From: Mesotaenium endlicherianum
Lineage: Eukaryota > Streptophyta > Zygnematophyceae > Zygnematales > Mesotaeniaceae
Assembly: GCA_009602735.1 (NCBI GenBank)
Contig: WELA01006430.1
Location: 87,277-119,548, forward strand
Reading direction: 5' to 3'
Length of the DNA: 32,272 nucleotides
Under the pieces are notes generated by a model. It searched no databases. It saw only the letters and a program-made list of their open reading frames with translations, and was not told where the DNA came from. Shown piece by piece: positions 1 through 10,500 of this stretch. How positions within the stretch are numbered: position 1 is the first letter of the stretch; each line of letters opens with the position of its first letter. A program made the position numbers and the translations under genes.

Positions 1-1
1 G

Positions 2-1789
2 CAGCCGTATCTCTCAAGGAGACAAGCAAGATGGAGCGGATACTTGACACAATACAACATCACGATTTAGTACCAGCTTGGCGAGACAAACCCGGCTGAC
101 CCCCTCTCAAGACTGCAATTAAACGCAGTGATGACATCGCTAAAGACAGATCTGGAAGCTCGATTTTCAGCCGCCTATGAAAGAGACCCTTACTACAAGA
201 ACGGAGAAGCAGCCTTGGACCCATACGAGAAGCAAGAAGGCAATTATTGGGTGAAGCAAGATACGGGCCAGAGATGTGTTCCTAATGACTTAGACCTCCG
301 GCTCTTGCTTCTACGAGAAGCACACGACAACCCTCTTGGAGGACACTTTGGAATCCTAAGGACCACGGGCGTTCTAGCCAGGACTTATTGCTGGCCAGGC
401 ATATCTAAGCAAGTCAAGGGATACTGCAGGAGCTGTGACACATCCCAAAGAATCAAGCCATCATCGCAAAAGGCGGGAGGACTTCTCCAACCACTACCAA
501 TCCCCGAAAGACAATGGACGGACATCTCAATGGACCTTATCGTGGACTTGCCCGTGACACCTCGAGGCCAGATTGCAATACTCACGGTGGTGGACAGACT
601 TACCAAGATGGCTCATTTTATTCCCACGACGACTAAGGCTACAGCACCACAACTTGCAAGACTCATCTTTGACAACATCTTCCGACTCCATGGACTACCA
701 TCAAGAATTGTGTCGGATAGAGATCCAAGATTCACAAGCCATTTCTGGAAAAATCTCTTCAAGAACTTGGGTACATCGCTGGATATGTCCACTGCCTACC
801 AGCCGCAATCAGATGGGCAAACCGAGCGTATGAATCGTACTCTCAAGACCTCTCTGAAGGCCTACTTGTCTACTTTGGAGCAAGATTGGGACATGTACTT
901 GACCCCCCTGGAGTTCGCCTACAACAACACGACGCAGGCCTCTACCCAAGAGTCCCCATTCTTCCTCAACTATGGCTTCCATCCAATCACGCCACTGAGC
1001 TTCACGGCTGGCCATGATGAAGTACCTGCAGCAACAGATTTTATGGAGACATTAGAAGCGGCCCTAACAGTTTCGAAGAAAGCTCTACAACAGTCGCAAG
1101 ATGCTCAAGCAAGAGTGGCAAACAGGTCCAGGAGAGAAATTACGTACAGAGTGGGTGACGACGTGTTAATATCATCCAAGAATATTTCCCTGAACAACAG
1201 GCCTGCCGGCAGCAAGTTCTCTCTCAAGTATTTGGGACCCTTCAAGATTATCCAGCAAGTCAACCCCGTTGCTTTCAAGCTAGAACTTCCGCAGACTACG
1301 CACATTGACCCCGTATTCCACGCTTCCCTCTTCAAGCCATATGTGCAACCCGACAACAAGTTCCCAGGACGTGTGACAACCCCACCAGCCCCAACATTAA
1401 TGGATGATTATTTGGAGTACGAAGTGGAAGACATAGTGGCTATGAGAAATTTCAAGAGGCAGCAGCAGTACTTGATCAAGTGGAAAAGATATCCAGATTC
1501 GAAGAATAGTTGGGTGGCGGCGCACTACCTTAACAAAGTTCAGAGAAAGTTGAAGCGCTTCCATGCCGCCAACCCCCATCTTGGACCAGCCCCAAGTCTC
1601 TCTACTAAAAGCCCAGAGACTTTAGGGAGGAAGCCTGCCACCATCAAGAAGCAGCAGAAGACCCCTTGGAGACAGCCTGCAAGAACCACAAAGAGGAAAA
1701 ATGACATTAGACACTTTTCTCTTCTTGCAGTTTCTGGACAGAAAACTAAAACTTGTCCTGGTCATACATCTCTGCATAATGAATTCTGA
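2..1789 (+). pseudogene. pol: pol fragment: end of RNase H, integrase, chromodomain (family A)
   Basis: The frame from base 2 encodes the end of RNase H (QARWSGYL, then NPADPLSRL) and runs into integrase without a start codon, so the ATG at 128 is internal to the polyprotein. The integrase HHCC finger is followed by the catalytic core with D (MDLIVDLP), D (VSDRDPRF) and E (GQTERMN). The C-terminal domain ends in a chromodomain (YEVEDIV, YLIKWKRYP, NSWVAAHYL), which in this family is thought to guide insertion to particular chromatin. Damage is visible. There is an in-frame TAG at 68-70. The last zinc-finger cysteine is serine (CDTSQ, versus CDTCQ in the right-hand copy). The usual YHPQ is YQPQ. 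The chromodomain reads KWKRYP where the right copy has KWKGYP. Confidence 0.9.
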
Positions 1790-2329
1790 AACTTTACCTG
1801 GCTATAGCCTATGAGTAGCCGGTCATTTAGAGTCCAAGTTTGCTCAATTTCGAGCATTGGTGAGAGAGATATGATGCGCTAAGCAGAAGGGGGTCAAGCT
1901 GCTGGCATTGTTAGGGCAGAATATGCCTTCTGACACTGTGCCCTCCCCTGAACTTGGAATGCTCTGAAATTCATGACTCTGGTAGAACATCTTACAACGC
2001 CCAGTTTGAGACTTAGTTTGCAGAATTTGGAGAAGTATAGAAGGACTTATGATTCTCAGAAATTTCTGCACAGATTTGGAGGAGTGCCTACTCTCTCAGC
2101 TCTCAACGACACTCCAGAGATTAGAATGCTCTCAAATTTGGTGACCCGGTAAAGTCCTTTGACGCGGTCCGTTTGGCACTCAAATTTTTGGATTTGAAGC
2201 AGTTATGTGGACGCTATGAATTTTTGAATTCGTGGCAGATTCTGGGCCAACTTGTACAATTTTCTTTATCATCAAGGAGTAGGCTAGCCAATAAGGTCAC
2301 ACCATCCACGACCTTGCCTAGTCTACCTT

Positions 2330-2445
2330 ACATGTGTAGCACCTGACTTGGCATCTTGGACTAATCCTCTTCACATGTGTGGCATCTGACTTGAAGCTGT
2401 TGACTACTTTGCTCCACATGTGTAAGACCTGACTTGACGCGCCGA
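2330..2445 (+). repeat. 43-bp tandem repeat, three units, in family-A post-pol spacer
   Basis: ACATGTGT recurs at 2330, 2373 and 2416, exactly 43 bp apart, each followed by a variant of CTGACTTG. The same three units with the same 43-bp spacing are present in inverted orientation in the right copy (29081, 29124, 29167), so the array belongs to the element. Confidence 0.8.
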
Positions 2446-2460
2446 GACGTCGCTTTTTCT

Positions 2461-2473
2461 GGCGGGGGGGTGA
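2461..2473 (+). other. polypurine tract of family-A element
   Basis: GGCGGGGGGGTGA lies directly against the LTR start TGTAGTGATTT. It would prime plus-strand DNA synthesis. The right copy has the equivalent G-run next to its LTR. Confidence 0.75.
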
Positions 2474-2533
2474 TGTAGTGATTTGAGTTATTATATATTA
2501 GTTTGCATATATTTTAATGTTTTCAAATATATT
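2474..2533 (+). repeat. Truncated 3' LTR of family A (first 60 bp)
   Basis: This begins TGTAGTGATTTGAG and matches the first 60 bp of the right-copy LTR (28528-29030 read on the - strand) by eye without a difference. It stops abruptly after CAAATATATT. Confidence 0.8.
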
Positions 2534-2649
2534 GCCACCCAATGAGGGGAAATGTTGTAAGGGAAAGGCTATGAAATATGATTGTGTTGTCACTCGATAT
2601 AAAATGAAAATGTCAAGATTTTTTCGACGATAGCATGACCATGTACAAG
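2534..2649. other. 116-bp spacer between truncated and full LTR
   Basis: This is AT-rich sequence absent from the other LTR copy. It contains no ORF and no recognisable motif. It is either remaining host DNA between two insertions or filler from a recombination event. Confidence 0.5.
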
Positions 2650-3151
2650 TGTAGTGATTTCAGTTATAATATTTTAGTTTGCATATATTTTAATGCTTTC
2701 AAATATATTTGGAGTAGTATTGTGTGGATTCAAGTGTGAATAGGTACTCTAGTGACTTGGTTCATGTCCTTTGAACCTTCTAAGGCATTTTCGAAGTTAG
2801 AGGAAAAACCTAGAAGAACTCCACGTGGCAAAAGTCAATTGTGCCATGTTTAGGTCAAAAGGACATGTGTACATTATTCTAGAAAGAGGTGGCAAGTTTT
2901 GGGATGTGTTGGGTGCCAACACATCAACATGCACCTCCTTAGAAATTACTTATGTAGCAAGTATATAAGCAAGAGCTAGAACATAGAAAAACATTTAGAA
3001 TCACTCTTGTACTTGCCAAAATCCAAAAATATATTAACTTTCAAGAAGCCATCTCTCTTTCAAGAAGCTACCACTTGTGTTCAAAGATCCTTGTCTTGAA
3101 TAGATAAAGTAATCTGTTTTACTAAGTACTTTATCTATCTGTTTCACTACA
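2650..3151 (+). repeat. Full-length family-A LTR (502 bp), apparently solo
   Basis: It runs from TGTAGTGATTTCAG to CTGTTTCACTACA, with TGTAGTGA/TCACTACA-like ends. It aligns along its whole length with the 503-bp LTR at 28528-29030. Its first 60 bp differ at several sites from the truncated copy at 2474, so it came from a different, diverged copy. No matching 5-bp target duplication is seen on its two sides (ACAAG versus ACTAT). Confidence 0.85.
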
Positions 3152-3164
3152 ACTATGGTTTATG

Positions 3165-3903
3165 TGTAAGGTTATAAATGTGTAGTTTGTATTTTTCTAG
3201 CATTTTATATGCATGAAGTGTGATTTTAGAAGAACTTCGGCATTTATTTTAGGTCATTTGGACAAGTATTGAGAAAGATATGAGTTTTGGGAGTTTTTAG
3301 TGAGCTTTTATCGTCACAGATTCAATTTAGTGACAAGGACAGGTTCAGTCACAAAAATTTCGGTTGGAGTCCAGGAAGTAGCACATTGAATCATGAGGAT
3401 TCCAAAAACCACGTACAATAATGTAGAGTGCCGAAGTGATTGTGGACTTTCTAGAAACTCCGTGAGAGTTAGTGGATTGTGTAGTAGAATATTCTAGAGT
3501 GTAATTGTGTGCGTGTGAGTGTGCTAGCTTGTCCAACTAGGCAAGGTCACCTACATGGAAGGAGCCATAGGAGAAGGTTCTGGAGTTACTTTGCTAGAGA
3601 GGACACTTGGAGTTGAAGCATAAATGGGAAGCACAAAGAAGTAGAGGGAGTCTTGTCTAGTCTAGTCTAACTTTCTTATCTTGTAACGACTTTTCTTAAT
3701 AAAGTGAGTTCTTTTCCACTCCTCTCTCATGTAGCTCTCTCTCTCTCTTGCAAGGGCGGCACACCACCAGGCCACTCCACCTTGTGTATGCAACTAGGGA
3801 AGGTCCTTGTGCACGATTCCACTCGCGGGTGAGGGTACGTGAGTGTGTATGGGGGCAATCCCCGCACCCCTCCCCCCTTTCATAATGGGAGAGAAGTGTA
3901 ACA
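3165..3903 (+). repeat. Probable LTR or LTR-proximal remnant of a second gypsy family (B)
   Basis: It begins TGTAAGGTTATAAAT, resembling the LTR start TGTAAGGTCATAAGT at 4514, and shares further short blocks with it (for example GTATTGAGA and AGAATATTCTAG). It contains an AATAAAG polyadenylation-type signal near 3698 and a CT-rich run near 3738. A TGTAACA end is proposed at 3903 but no primer-binding site follows, so the right boundary is uncertain. No gene is seen in it. Confidence 0.35.
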
Positions 3904-3922
3904 TCCAGGAAACATCTTGTTG

Positions 3923-4518
3923 GAGAAGGCCAAGGAGATTCAAGTTCCTACTACACAAGCTTTTATGGAGCAGATGGCCAAGACTTTATGGCAAAGACGT
4001 GTATTCGAAAGGCACAGGAAGAGCAGGTCAAGCATGCTAATAAGCATCGAAGGGAAGTGACATTCCATGTAGGCGACAAAGTACTCTTGTCAACAGAGAA
4101 CCTACCTTTCACAGACAAGAGGAAAGTGCGGGCACGGTTTACAGGTTCCTTTGTGGTGCTCAAGCATATTAATCCGGTGACCTACAAGCTGGAACTTCCT
4201 TCAGGCTGGCGTATCAATGATGTGTTCCATGTCAGTTGTTTGCGGCCATACGTTGACCTAAATGAAGGACATCCAGGACGACTACCTACACCGCCACCAC
4301 CGGTCGAGATCGATGATGTATTGGAGTATGAAGTGGAGATGATTGTCGACGTTCGACGACTCAAGCGCGGTCAACGACTTGTCCAAGAGTATCTGGTCAA
4401 CTGGAAAGGCTACTATGCGAACGATAACACTTGGGAGCCGGAGGCCAACTTGACTCATTGTAAGAGTAAGTTGAGGCGTTATCGAGGACGTTGCATCTTG
4501 AGGAGGGGGATGATGTAA
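3923..4518 (+). pseudogene. pol: Integrase C-terminus and chromodomain remnant (family B)
   Basis: Only the last part of a Ty3/gypsy polyprotein remains. From 3923 one frame reads the helical segment typical of the end of the integrase core (TQAFMEQMAKTLW). A frameshift near 3990 moves it to the frame starting MAKTCIRKAQEEQ. That frame then shows the GPY/F-like region (VGDKVLLST, RARFTGSFVVL, VTYKLELP, VFHVSCLRPY) and a chromodomain (EYEVEMIVDVRR, YLVNWKGYY, TWEPEANL). The core with D,D,E, reverse transcriptase, protease and gag are all missing. The terminal TAA lies inside the following LTR. It is a different lineage from family A because the chromodomain sequence is clearly distinct. Confidence 0.85.
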
Positions 4519-5510
4519 GGTCATAAGTTTATGAAGTGCATTTTTGAGTTTTATGAAAGTATTGTTTGATTGTATAGAAGTGTAGAGTGAATTTGTGTGA
4601 TCATATTGTTATAAGGTTCATCGAATTTGGTTCAGTATTGAGAGAATCATGGATTTTCAAAGTTTAATTAGTTTTGAGGTCGGTTGAAGGCTGTCCTTAA
4701 TTCTCGGTGAGCGCAATCGTCGGATTGACCGACAGCGTCGAACGATCTGGCCCGTTATAGTGAACTCGAACCTTCACTTAAGTTCGGCTGACGCGGTATG
4801 CCGACTAGGTCGATTTACCTAGAAGTTTCGGTTTAGCCTAGCGCGCCAAAGGTAGAATATTCTAGTAATGTCGATGCATGTATGTGGACGTCAATTCGAC
4901 CGACACGTCACATGAGACTGATCTGGCCTACTCACGAATATTTTGGAAGGGACGATTTGATGAACACCTAGGAAGTTCCGTAGCTTCCTCCTAAAGAGGA
5001 GCACTTAGGCAGAAAACTAAAAATAGGCATAACTCTTTGTTTCTTATCAGTTTTCACTTCTGTAAATTTCTACGAATTGTAATGACAAGACCTTTCATCC
5101 TACATCATTTGTGAGCAGTTTCTTGCTAATCAAAATGTTGAGTAATTTTCTTAAGCTTTCTTAGTGATATGCCGTTGCACTCTTTAGTATGATTGCAACT
5201 AGTTCTTTTCCTCGTGAGTCACTACGCTTCCACTAGGGCACTCTGCCCCTTTTGCTTGAATTACTTAGGACCCCTTTACTTGGTGCAAGATCAAAGTTGA
5301 CCAAAGTCGTGCTGAAGTTCGTACTGATTGTGTAGTTAAATGGGACAGTACGATGGGCCCAATATGCTAGACGTGTGACGTAGATATATTATTCTTTGAA
5401 CAAAGAATGCGAGTCTTGCGAATGATGATTTGAATGATCATTCTCTCCTCAGTCGATTATATTTTGAGGAATTTAGGGCTACAGATCTAACCCTCTAATC
5501 AACTTACATT
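4514..5510 (+). repeat. Probable 3' LTR of family B, right end uncertain
   Basis: A purine-rich tract GAGGAGGGGGATGA (4500-4513) abuts TGTAAGG, the same arrangement as in family A. A possible terminus CTTACA lies near 5510, but no second intact copy is present to prove the length. The interval has no gene. It carries several GACCGAC/CGGTTGA-like short motifs and an RNA-polymerase-II-like AT-rich stretch. Confidence 0.4.
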
Positions 5511-6436
5511 GACTCTGCCCGAATGCTGGGTGAACATCGTGAATCGTCATCTGTCGATGTTAGTGTTGATGGAGAGGACGACCTAAGCAATTCATGGCAA
5601 AATTGAAGGAGGGAGGCAGGTCGTTGATTATTTGTGCCGATTTAGCTCTTGTATTTGTGGGTTAATTTGCTTCATTACAATTGGTTCTGCATGTTGACTC
5701 TTGGGCCATTGTGGTCGTCAATTTTTAGTCGCGGACAAAGTGAACGACTTGCTTCAAAGTTGTCCGGCATGAATAATTGCATTTCAACTTTCCCTACCGC
5801 CCAAACTTTGCTGTTGTTTAATGTTATTCATGACCTATCAACGTGAAATTTGACATATACACAGTATTTCGAGTTCATTTTCGCGACTTTTTACTTCATC
5901 AATGTTTTGTGCACTAATTTGTCTTCTTCTTTTATCATAACGTTAAGCACACGCAGTGGCCAATCACATAGTGGTATATGAACACTGTCCATTGTTGGAA
6001 ATGATTGCTATGCTTATCCACTTCAATGCAACTTCAAGCCCAATTTTGACAAACAAGGGTAATTACGCTTTTGGGAGCCTGTTCACTTGAGATCTAAATT
6101 TACGTCCTCAAAGTGGGATATCTCATTTATACGCCTCTTTTTTCTACGTATTGGCTACTTTGATCAGTTTCAGACTGTGTCCATACATACAATTATTGAA
6201 ATAAATAATGAACTGATTCTTTACAGTTTCACAAATATTGTAATTTGCAGAAATTAATTGCAAGCAATTTGCAAGAATATTGAAATTCAAAAAAGTCGTC
6301 TTCTCAAGCTCTCTCTTCACTTTCTTTTAAGTACAAGCTTTACAAAAATCTGATACCTACAGCAACTGTTATCATTTATTCTAAGCGTCTTTGCTTTTGG
6401 CCACACCATCAGTTCTTTTGTATGATAATTTGTATC

Positions 6437-6784
6437 TCAACTCTTCCTGAGAACAAATTCTAGCATCTGCTTTTTGCAAGCAACTTCTAAGAATTTGAAA
6501 TATGAAGAGTACCTCACTAATTTCATGTGGCTTTTGCACGTTGGTGTTCTTCTATAATTTTTAAAAAGATTCTCACAGCGGATCAAGTGTGCGGCTTCTA
6601 GCTCGCCAAAAAGTTCCATGTGCCTAACGAAACTCCTGGGCGCCAAGTTATCTTCTTCTAGCTCTGCAAAGAGAGAGGGAATATTGGGAAGGACGGCTAA
6701 ATCGTAGCTCTCTGGGTCCTGATCACCTTCCGATTGCAGTACTTGCCTTCGCGCCTTCTTCCTCCTCTTCTTTTTCCTTCGCAC
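6437..6784 (-). CDS. Weak hypothetical ORF, possibly an exon
   Basis: An open frame of about 115 codons begins with a strongly basic block (RRKKKRRKKARR) and continues with an acidic, leucine-containing segment (LPNIPSLFAELEEDNLAPRS). I do not recognise it. It starts at GTG rather than ATG, so it could only be real as an internal exon or a remnant. No neighbouring exon could be joined with confidence. The basic block comes from a CTT/CCT-rich tract on the + strand, which favours chance. Confidence 0.15.
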   Translation of the reverse strand: MRRKKKRRKKARRQVLQSEGDQDPESYDLAVLPNIPSLFAELEEDNLAPRSFVRHMELFGELEAAHLIRCENLFKNYRRTPTCKSHMKLVRYSSYFKFLEVACKKQMLEFVLRKS

Positions 6785-7006
6785 AGAGAATTAATAAAGG
6801 TACGCTTGTGCCTGCCCTCTTTTCCAAGTTGGCAAAGGCATCTTCGTGGCCATCTCGGGCCAATGTGCACTCCCTTGCACTCCCTTGTGTCTCCCCGCCT
6901 TTTTAGGTTGTCACGTTGCGTTGCACATAGCTCGATCGTCCTTCTTGGTGTCCATGCAGCAGCTCCAAATGGTCCCAGCTATTGTGACGGATCATGGTGG
7001 ATCCAT

Positions 7007-7170
7007 CGTGACCGTTTTTTGCACGGCTGCCCGTGGATCCAGTCTAACGTGGCTGTCCACATCACACCTTTCAAGTTGTCAGACCGGTCGTGGCCGTTTC
7101 TCATGTGGCTGTCAGTGGACCGAGTCCAGCGTGACAGCCCACGCATTCCAAGGTGGCAGGCCTGTAGCCA
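7007..7170. repeat. Imperfect tandem duplication, about 82 bp x2
   Basis: Two units starting CGTGACCGTTT (7007) and CGTGGCCGTTT (7089) share a common pattern GTGGAYCSAGTC...CGTG along their length, at roughly 70% by eye. A partial third copy of the GTGGATCC...CGTGACC core precedes them at about 6997. Confidence 0.45.
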
Positions 7171-7465
7171 TTACATGTCATGACTCCCCCATGATAAAGT
7201 CAAGCTGGATTTGTCACCCTAAGTCATATCCGGGTCAACCTTGTCAAATTGACTGTGCTTGGACTTGTGGAGTCAACATGGACCCCAGACCATATTTTGA
7301 CCCGTCGCAGTTTCTTCTGCGCGTGTCGATTAGCTCTGACCTCTCAATCGTGACAATTCATCCAAACCTGATCCAAACCTTCTGCGAGCGAACTCTGAAA
7401 AAGAGGCACAGTATGCGCCCGAATTTCAAAGGGGAGCCCATGTGCATGCTTCGAATCGGGTTTGG

Positions 7466-7709
7466 AAGTGAAATTTTGTGTACGAATGTATTCAAAATAA
7501 GTTTTGATGACGACGACACTTATCGTGTCAAAAAAGCAAGCGATCGCCGAATCTAAGCGGTCCAGTCAGAATTGCTGGCGATGGTGTGCCACCACCGCAC
7601 CAAAGCCACCGAAACCACTGGTTTCGATCGAAAACAAGCAGTTATATCAAGCAGCCGTTGCAAGCTACTCCTCATTGCGCACTTTGCACAAATTATGCAC
7701 ACCTAACAT
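7466..7709 (+). repeat. A1 repeat of PAT-type element (244 bp)
   Basis: It matches A2 (20578-20821) over 244 bp with about ten substitutions by eye (about 96%) and no indel. The match begins exactly at AAGTGAA and ends at CCTAACAT; beyond that the two flanks differ completely. It contains three hairpin-forming segments also present in A2. Confidence 0.9.
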
Positions 7710-7750
7710 CGTCACTCAGCCGCTCGCGTCACTTAGCCGCTCACGTAGAT

Positions 7751-8686
7751 ATGGCCAAAATCATGGAATCCCTTCGGAATCACCTAGATGAGCGTGAGCG
7801 TGAGGAGCCTGAACGCTCAGACAGGGAAGCTCGGAACAGCCCACCACTTTCTCCAAGAAATGAGGAGTCTCCTCGTAGGTCTCGTCATTTTGAGCGCGGT
7901 GAGCTTTCACAGTCACGCGGAAAGGAGCACGCAGTACCAGAGTTAGAGCAGATGATGCAAACGCTTAAAGCAGATCTTCTCAAAGAACTCAAGCGCAAGG
8001 GGAAGCGCCTGGCCAGCGAGACTCTGCGCGAGGCTCGCAATATCCAACGTGCTACGCCCGACCCGACAGCAGTCCAGCTCCAAGACCAAGTCAACACGCT
8101 CCAGCAACTCATGGAGTCAATAACGCGTCAGCAAGACAAAGCTCCAGAAGAGAAGGAGGAAAAAGAGAGCGAGATGGCGCGTCTACTGAAGCGCTTCAAA
8201 GAAGATAAAGATTTGGAGGCAGGCGCCAAACTGTCCGAGGGCAACAAAGTACAAATGAAGTTTTGCAAGGCCCTCAAGGACAACATCTACGACGCACAAG
8301 ACGCGATTGAGAAAGGGAACACAGAAGGTACGCTCGCAAAGCTGCAAGATGCACTTGGTGAAATTTCTTCAAGGCAGCAGCAGATCTTTTCTGCTGACGG
8401 CTATGGCTGGCCTGTGGTGAACGAAGTAATCAAGAAATGGAAACGGAAGGAGGATAGAGAATCATGGGACCAGAAGTTTGCATCTCAGGCCAAAAAGATG
8501 AGGAAGGAGAACAAAAAAGAGAAGGGGGAAGCTAGCAAGGGTAGATACGCGACCCATAGCGTCCGTGGGTATACACAATACCCACGCCAACAGTTTCGTT
8601 GCTATCTTTGCAATGCACCCGACCATGTGTCGAAGGCGTACCCTCACAACAATCAAAATAGACCTTTATGTACGCGGCACCGCTAG
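7751..8686 (+). CDS. ORF1, gag-like protein of the PAT-type element
   Basis: About 311 residues from the ATG at 7751 (MAKIMESL), the first methionine after the A1 repeat. The same frame is open further up through A1, which is why a longer ORF can be drawn. The protein is very hydrophilic. It has a charged N-terminus, a coiled-coil-like stretch rich in E, K and Q (residues about 60-160), and a basic segment (KKMRKENKKEKGE). A zinc-knuckle-like end reads CYLCNAPDHVSKAY, where the fourth ligand of CX2CX4HX4C is tyrosine instead of cysteine. This position and composition fit the nucleocapsid-type ORF1 of DIRS elements. No catalytic motif is present. The knuckle change is probably decay, but it could be original to the family. 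Confidence 0.7.
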   Translation: MAKIMESLRNHLDEREREEPERSDREARNSPPLSPRNEESPRRSRHFERGELSQSRGKEHAVPELEQMMQTLKADLLKELKRKGKRLASETLREARNIQRATPDPTAVQLQDQVNTLQQLMESITRQQDKAPEEKEEKESEMARLLKRFKEDKDLEAGAKLSEGNKVQMKFCKALKDNIYDAQDAIEKGNTEGTLAKLQDALGEISSRQQQIFSADGYGWPVVNEVIKKWKRKEDRESWDQKFASQAKKMRKENKKEKGEASKGRYATHSVRGYTQYPRQQFRCYLCNAPDHVSKAYPHNNQNRPLCTRHR

Positions 8687-9182
8687 GAAACTTTAGTGGG
8701 CCCCAAGGACCAGTCATTGGACGTTAAAAGAGTTAGAACCATGGGATTTTTTTCCCAAATGTGTACTTCGGCACCTTGTTGCCCCTTAATGGAAAGTAAC
8801 GATTAAAAGTTTTTTGGAAAAACTCTCGCATGGCAGAGAAAGGTCCATGGACCTATGTATGGAATATGTACTGTGGCGCCTTATTGCCGGTCACTTGACC
8901 TCAAATGGGACACTAAGTGTAATCGCATGGCAAGAGGAAACAACATGCGACTCGCCACGACGAGGCCAGTTACGCACATACAATCTAAGGGATACAGGAA
9001 GTGTTCCGATCCGACACACACAATACGATAAAGTCCAGTTAGATTAAATATCGCTCGTGGTTGGGTGGATGTGCATAGATTTGCAAGCAGACATCCAACT
9101 GCAAGCCTTACTTGGCAAAAGCGTTGAGAAAACACAAGAATCCGACGAGACAAAGACAGTAGCGTACTAAGAAACGCACGTC
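8687..9182 (+). other. Decayed interval between ORF1 and reverse transcriptase
   Basis: All frames are broken by stops. It probably held the start of the pol ORF, since the sequence reads straight into recognisable reverse transcriptase N-terminal sequence from about 9183. Two segments near 8757 and 8863 resemble each other (GTAC..YGGCRCCTTRTTGCC). Confidence 0.4.
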
Positions 9183-9712
9183 GCGGGACAACTTACTACC
9201 AACCTCCAATGGTGGCAATCATGGTGCACATGCACTACAGTCATTTCCACAATGAAAAACGGCTATCGCCTGGAATGGCAAGACAGCCCCCCTCCTCCAT
9301 ATGCAAAAAAGAACCACCAAGGATGCAATAAGCAATCTAGATTTTGCACGCGAGGCAGTAGCGGAGTTAGTAGAAACCGGAGCAGCCAATGCTTGGACTG
9401 GGTTAACTCCACCAATAGTTATTAGTCCACTCAACATCGTTGAAGGCAAGAAACTGAGACTCATTCTAGATCTTAGACATGTGAACAAGTACTTGAAGAA
9501 ACAACGATGTAAGTACAAAGGTACTACGCTGCTACCAGAGATAGTAGCCCAAGGAGATTACCTCTTCTCGATTGACTTAAAGTCGGGGTATCACCACATA
9601 CCCACGCATCCAGATTATTATCCATATTTGGGTTTCCAACTAGACGGCAGAACTTATTCATTTACTAGTCTCCCATTTGGGCTTGCATCTGCCCCGTTCA
9701 TTTTTACAAAGG
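9183..9712 (+). pseudogene. DIRS-type reverse transcriptase, N-terminal half
   Basis: From 9183 one frame reads the conserved lead-in of DIRS pol (LQWWQSW, KNGYRLEWQDSPPPPYAKKN). A run of six A at about 9304 shifts the frame by one base, and from 9301 the other frame continues with reverse transcriptase blocks: [44 protein letters not shown] (the first catalytic aspartate), YLGFQLDGRTYSFTSLPFGLASAP. The frame stops where a chromovirus has inserted (after base 9712). The rest of the palm resumes at 18043 in register, as expected for a simple insertion. No functional protein is possible. Confidence 0.9.
9708..9712 (+). repeat. Left target-site duplication AAAGG of nested chromovirus
   Basis: AAAGG directly precedes the left LTR (TGAAATGAAT) and is repeated exactly after the right LTR at 18038-18042. 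Removing the element and one copy restores the reverse transcriptase reading frame across the junction. Confidence 0.95.
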
Positions 9713-10431
9713 TGAAATGAATCGACTTACCAATAGGCGATTAACAATTAATAAAGATCTTTATATCAGCAAGTAATCTTTATGGTATTTCCGTTAACTG
9801 GTTTAACGGCAAAGGACAATACACTAGCAAGGAATAATACTCGTAAGTCAAATGCAAGTAAACTAGCATCAATGATGCAAATCAGTAAACTAATACATAA
9901 GCAAGGTTAGAAGACAGTGCGTATCAATGGCTTCTCGCCTTGGATTCAGATCTCTCTCAGTAAGCTATACAAGAGAGTTGGCCTCGTTTCCGAATGCCAA
10001 ACTTGAGAGCAATGTCTAGCATATGTACATGGAATGAGTAAACTGTTCAACGGTCAGTGCGATGGCACCGCCTACCCGGGAGTTAACCACGTTGGTAGGA
10101 CCTCAGTTTACCAAATTCACCGCCATCTCCCATCATCCCGAATCGCCATTCATCATAGGGATGTCATCTGGCCATTCATCTAGCACACCACACTTCGATG
10201 CATGTCGAGGCAGTTCGCTGCTACCGAGTACGGAAGTCAGCTGGCTGTCAAAGAATGTGTCAGCAAGCTGACTTAAGATGAACTCAGCCTGCTACTTCCG
10301 GCCAAGTCATTAAACTGAATTCAAGTATAAAGTCCAGCAGACTGATTGTTAACTAGAGTTCAGCAGGCTGAACTTATTTAACTATATTATTTAAATCAAT
10401 ATTATATCAACCAGTATACTGATTCATTACA
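9713..10431 (-). repeat. 3' LTR of nested chromovirus (719 bp)
   Basis: TG...CA ends (TGAAATGAAT to ATTCATTACA on the + strand; the two ends are nearly inverted copies of each other). It aligns throughout with 17317-18037. The part nearest 10431 is U3 and contains several palindromes built from CAGC/GCTG. Confidence 0.95.
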
Positions 10432-10444
10432 ATCCCTCCAACTT
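10432..10444 (-). other. Polypurine tract of nested chromovirus
   Basis: On the - strand AAGTTGGAGGGAT directly abuts the 3' LTR start TGTAATGAATC. Close copies of the same motif occur inside the element at about 12024 and 12084. Confidence 0.8.
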
Positions 10445-10500
10445 ATCATGTTGTCGTCTCGACAACACTATCACTAATAACAACGTGCTGTCCCTCTTAT

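Larger units (their letters stand above)
1..2533 (+). mobile_element. Ty3/gypsy chromovirus, family A, left copy (3' part)
   Basis: This is the 3' end of an LTR retrotransposon cut by the window's left edge. In order it holds the end of RNase H, integrase with chromodomain, a 0.7-kb noncoding spacer with a 43-bp tandem repeat, a G-rich polypurine tract, and only the first 60 bp of the 3' LTR. It is nearly identical to the - strand copy at the right end of the window (28528-32272). The LTR is broken at 2533, so this copy cannot be complete. Confidence 0.9.
5511..7465. other. Intergenic stretch without a convincing gene
   Basis: The sequence up to 6430 is AT-rich with no long ORF and no transposon domain. 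6437-6784 holds one weak - strand ORF listed separately. 6840-7460 is more GC-rich and carries an imperfect tandem repeat. Nothing here resembles an RNA gene. Confidence 0.5.

Noticed and set aside
1844..2071. 75-codon antisense ORF in the family-A spacer, open in both copies (also 29433-29660)
   Set aside because: About 8 of roughly 13 nucleotide differences between the copies change the amino acid, so there is no sign of selection. The copies are simply similar DNA.
6846..7556. 236-codon ORF running into the A1 repeat
   Set aside because: Composition looks random (Cys/Ser/His-rich), it crosses an imperfect tandem repeat and the transposon boundary, and no domain is visible.
10062..10271. 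69-codon + strand ORF present in both LTRs (also 17668-17877)
   Set aside because: It is antisense to the element, and its duplication only reflects LTR identity.
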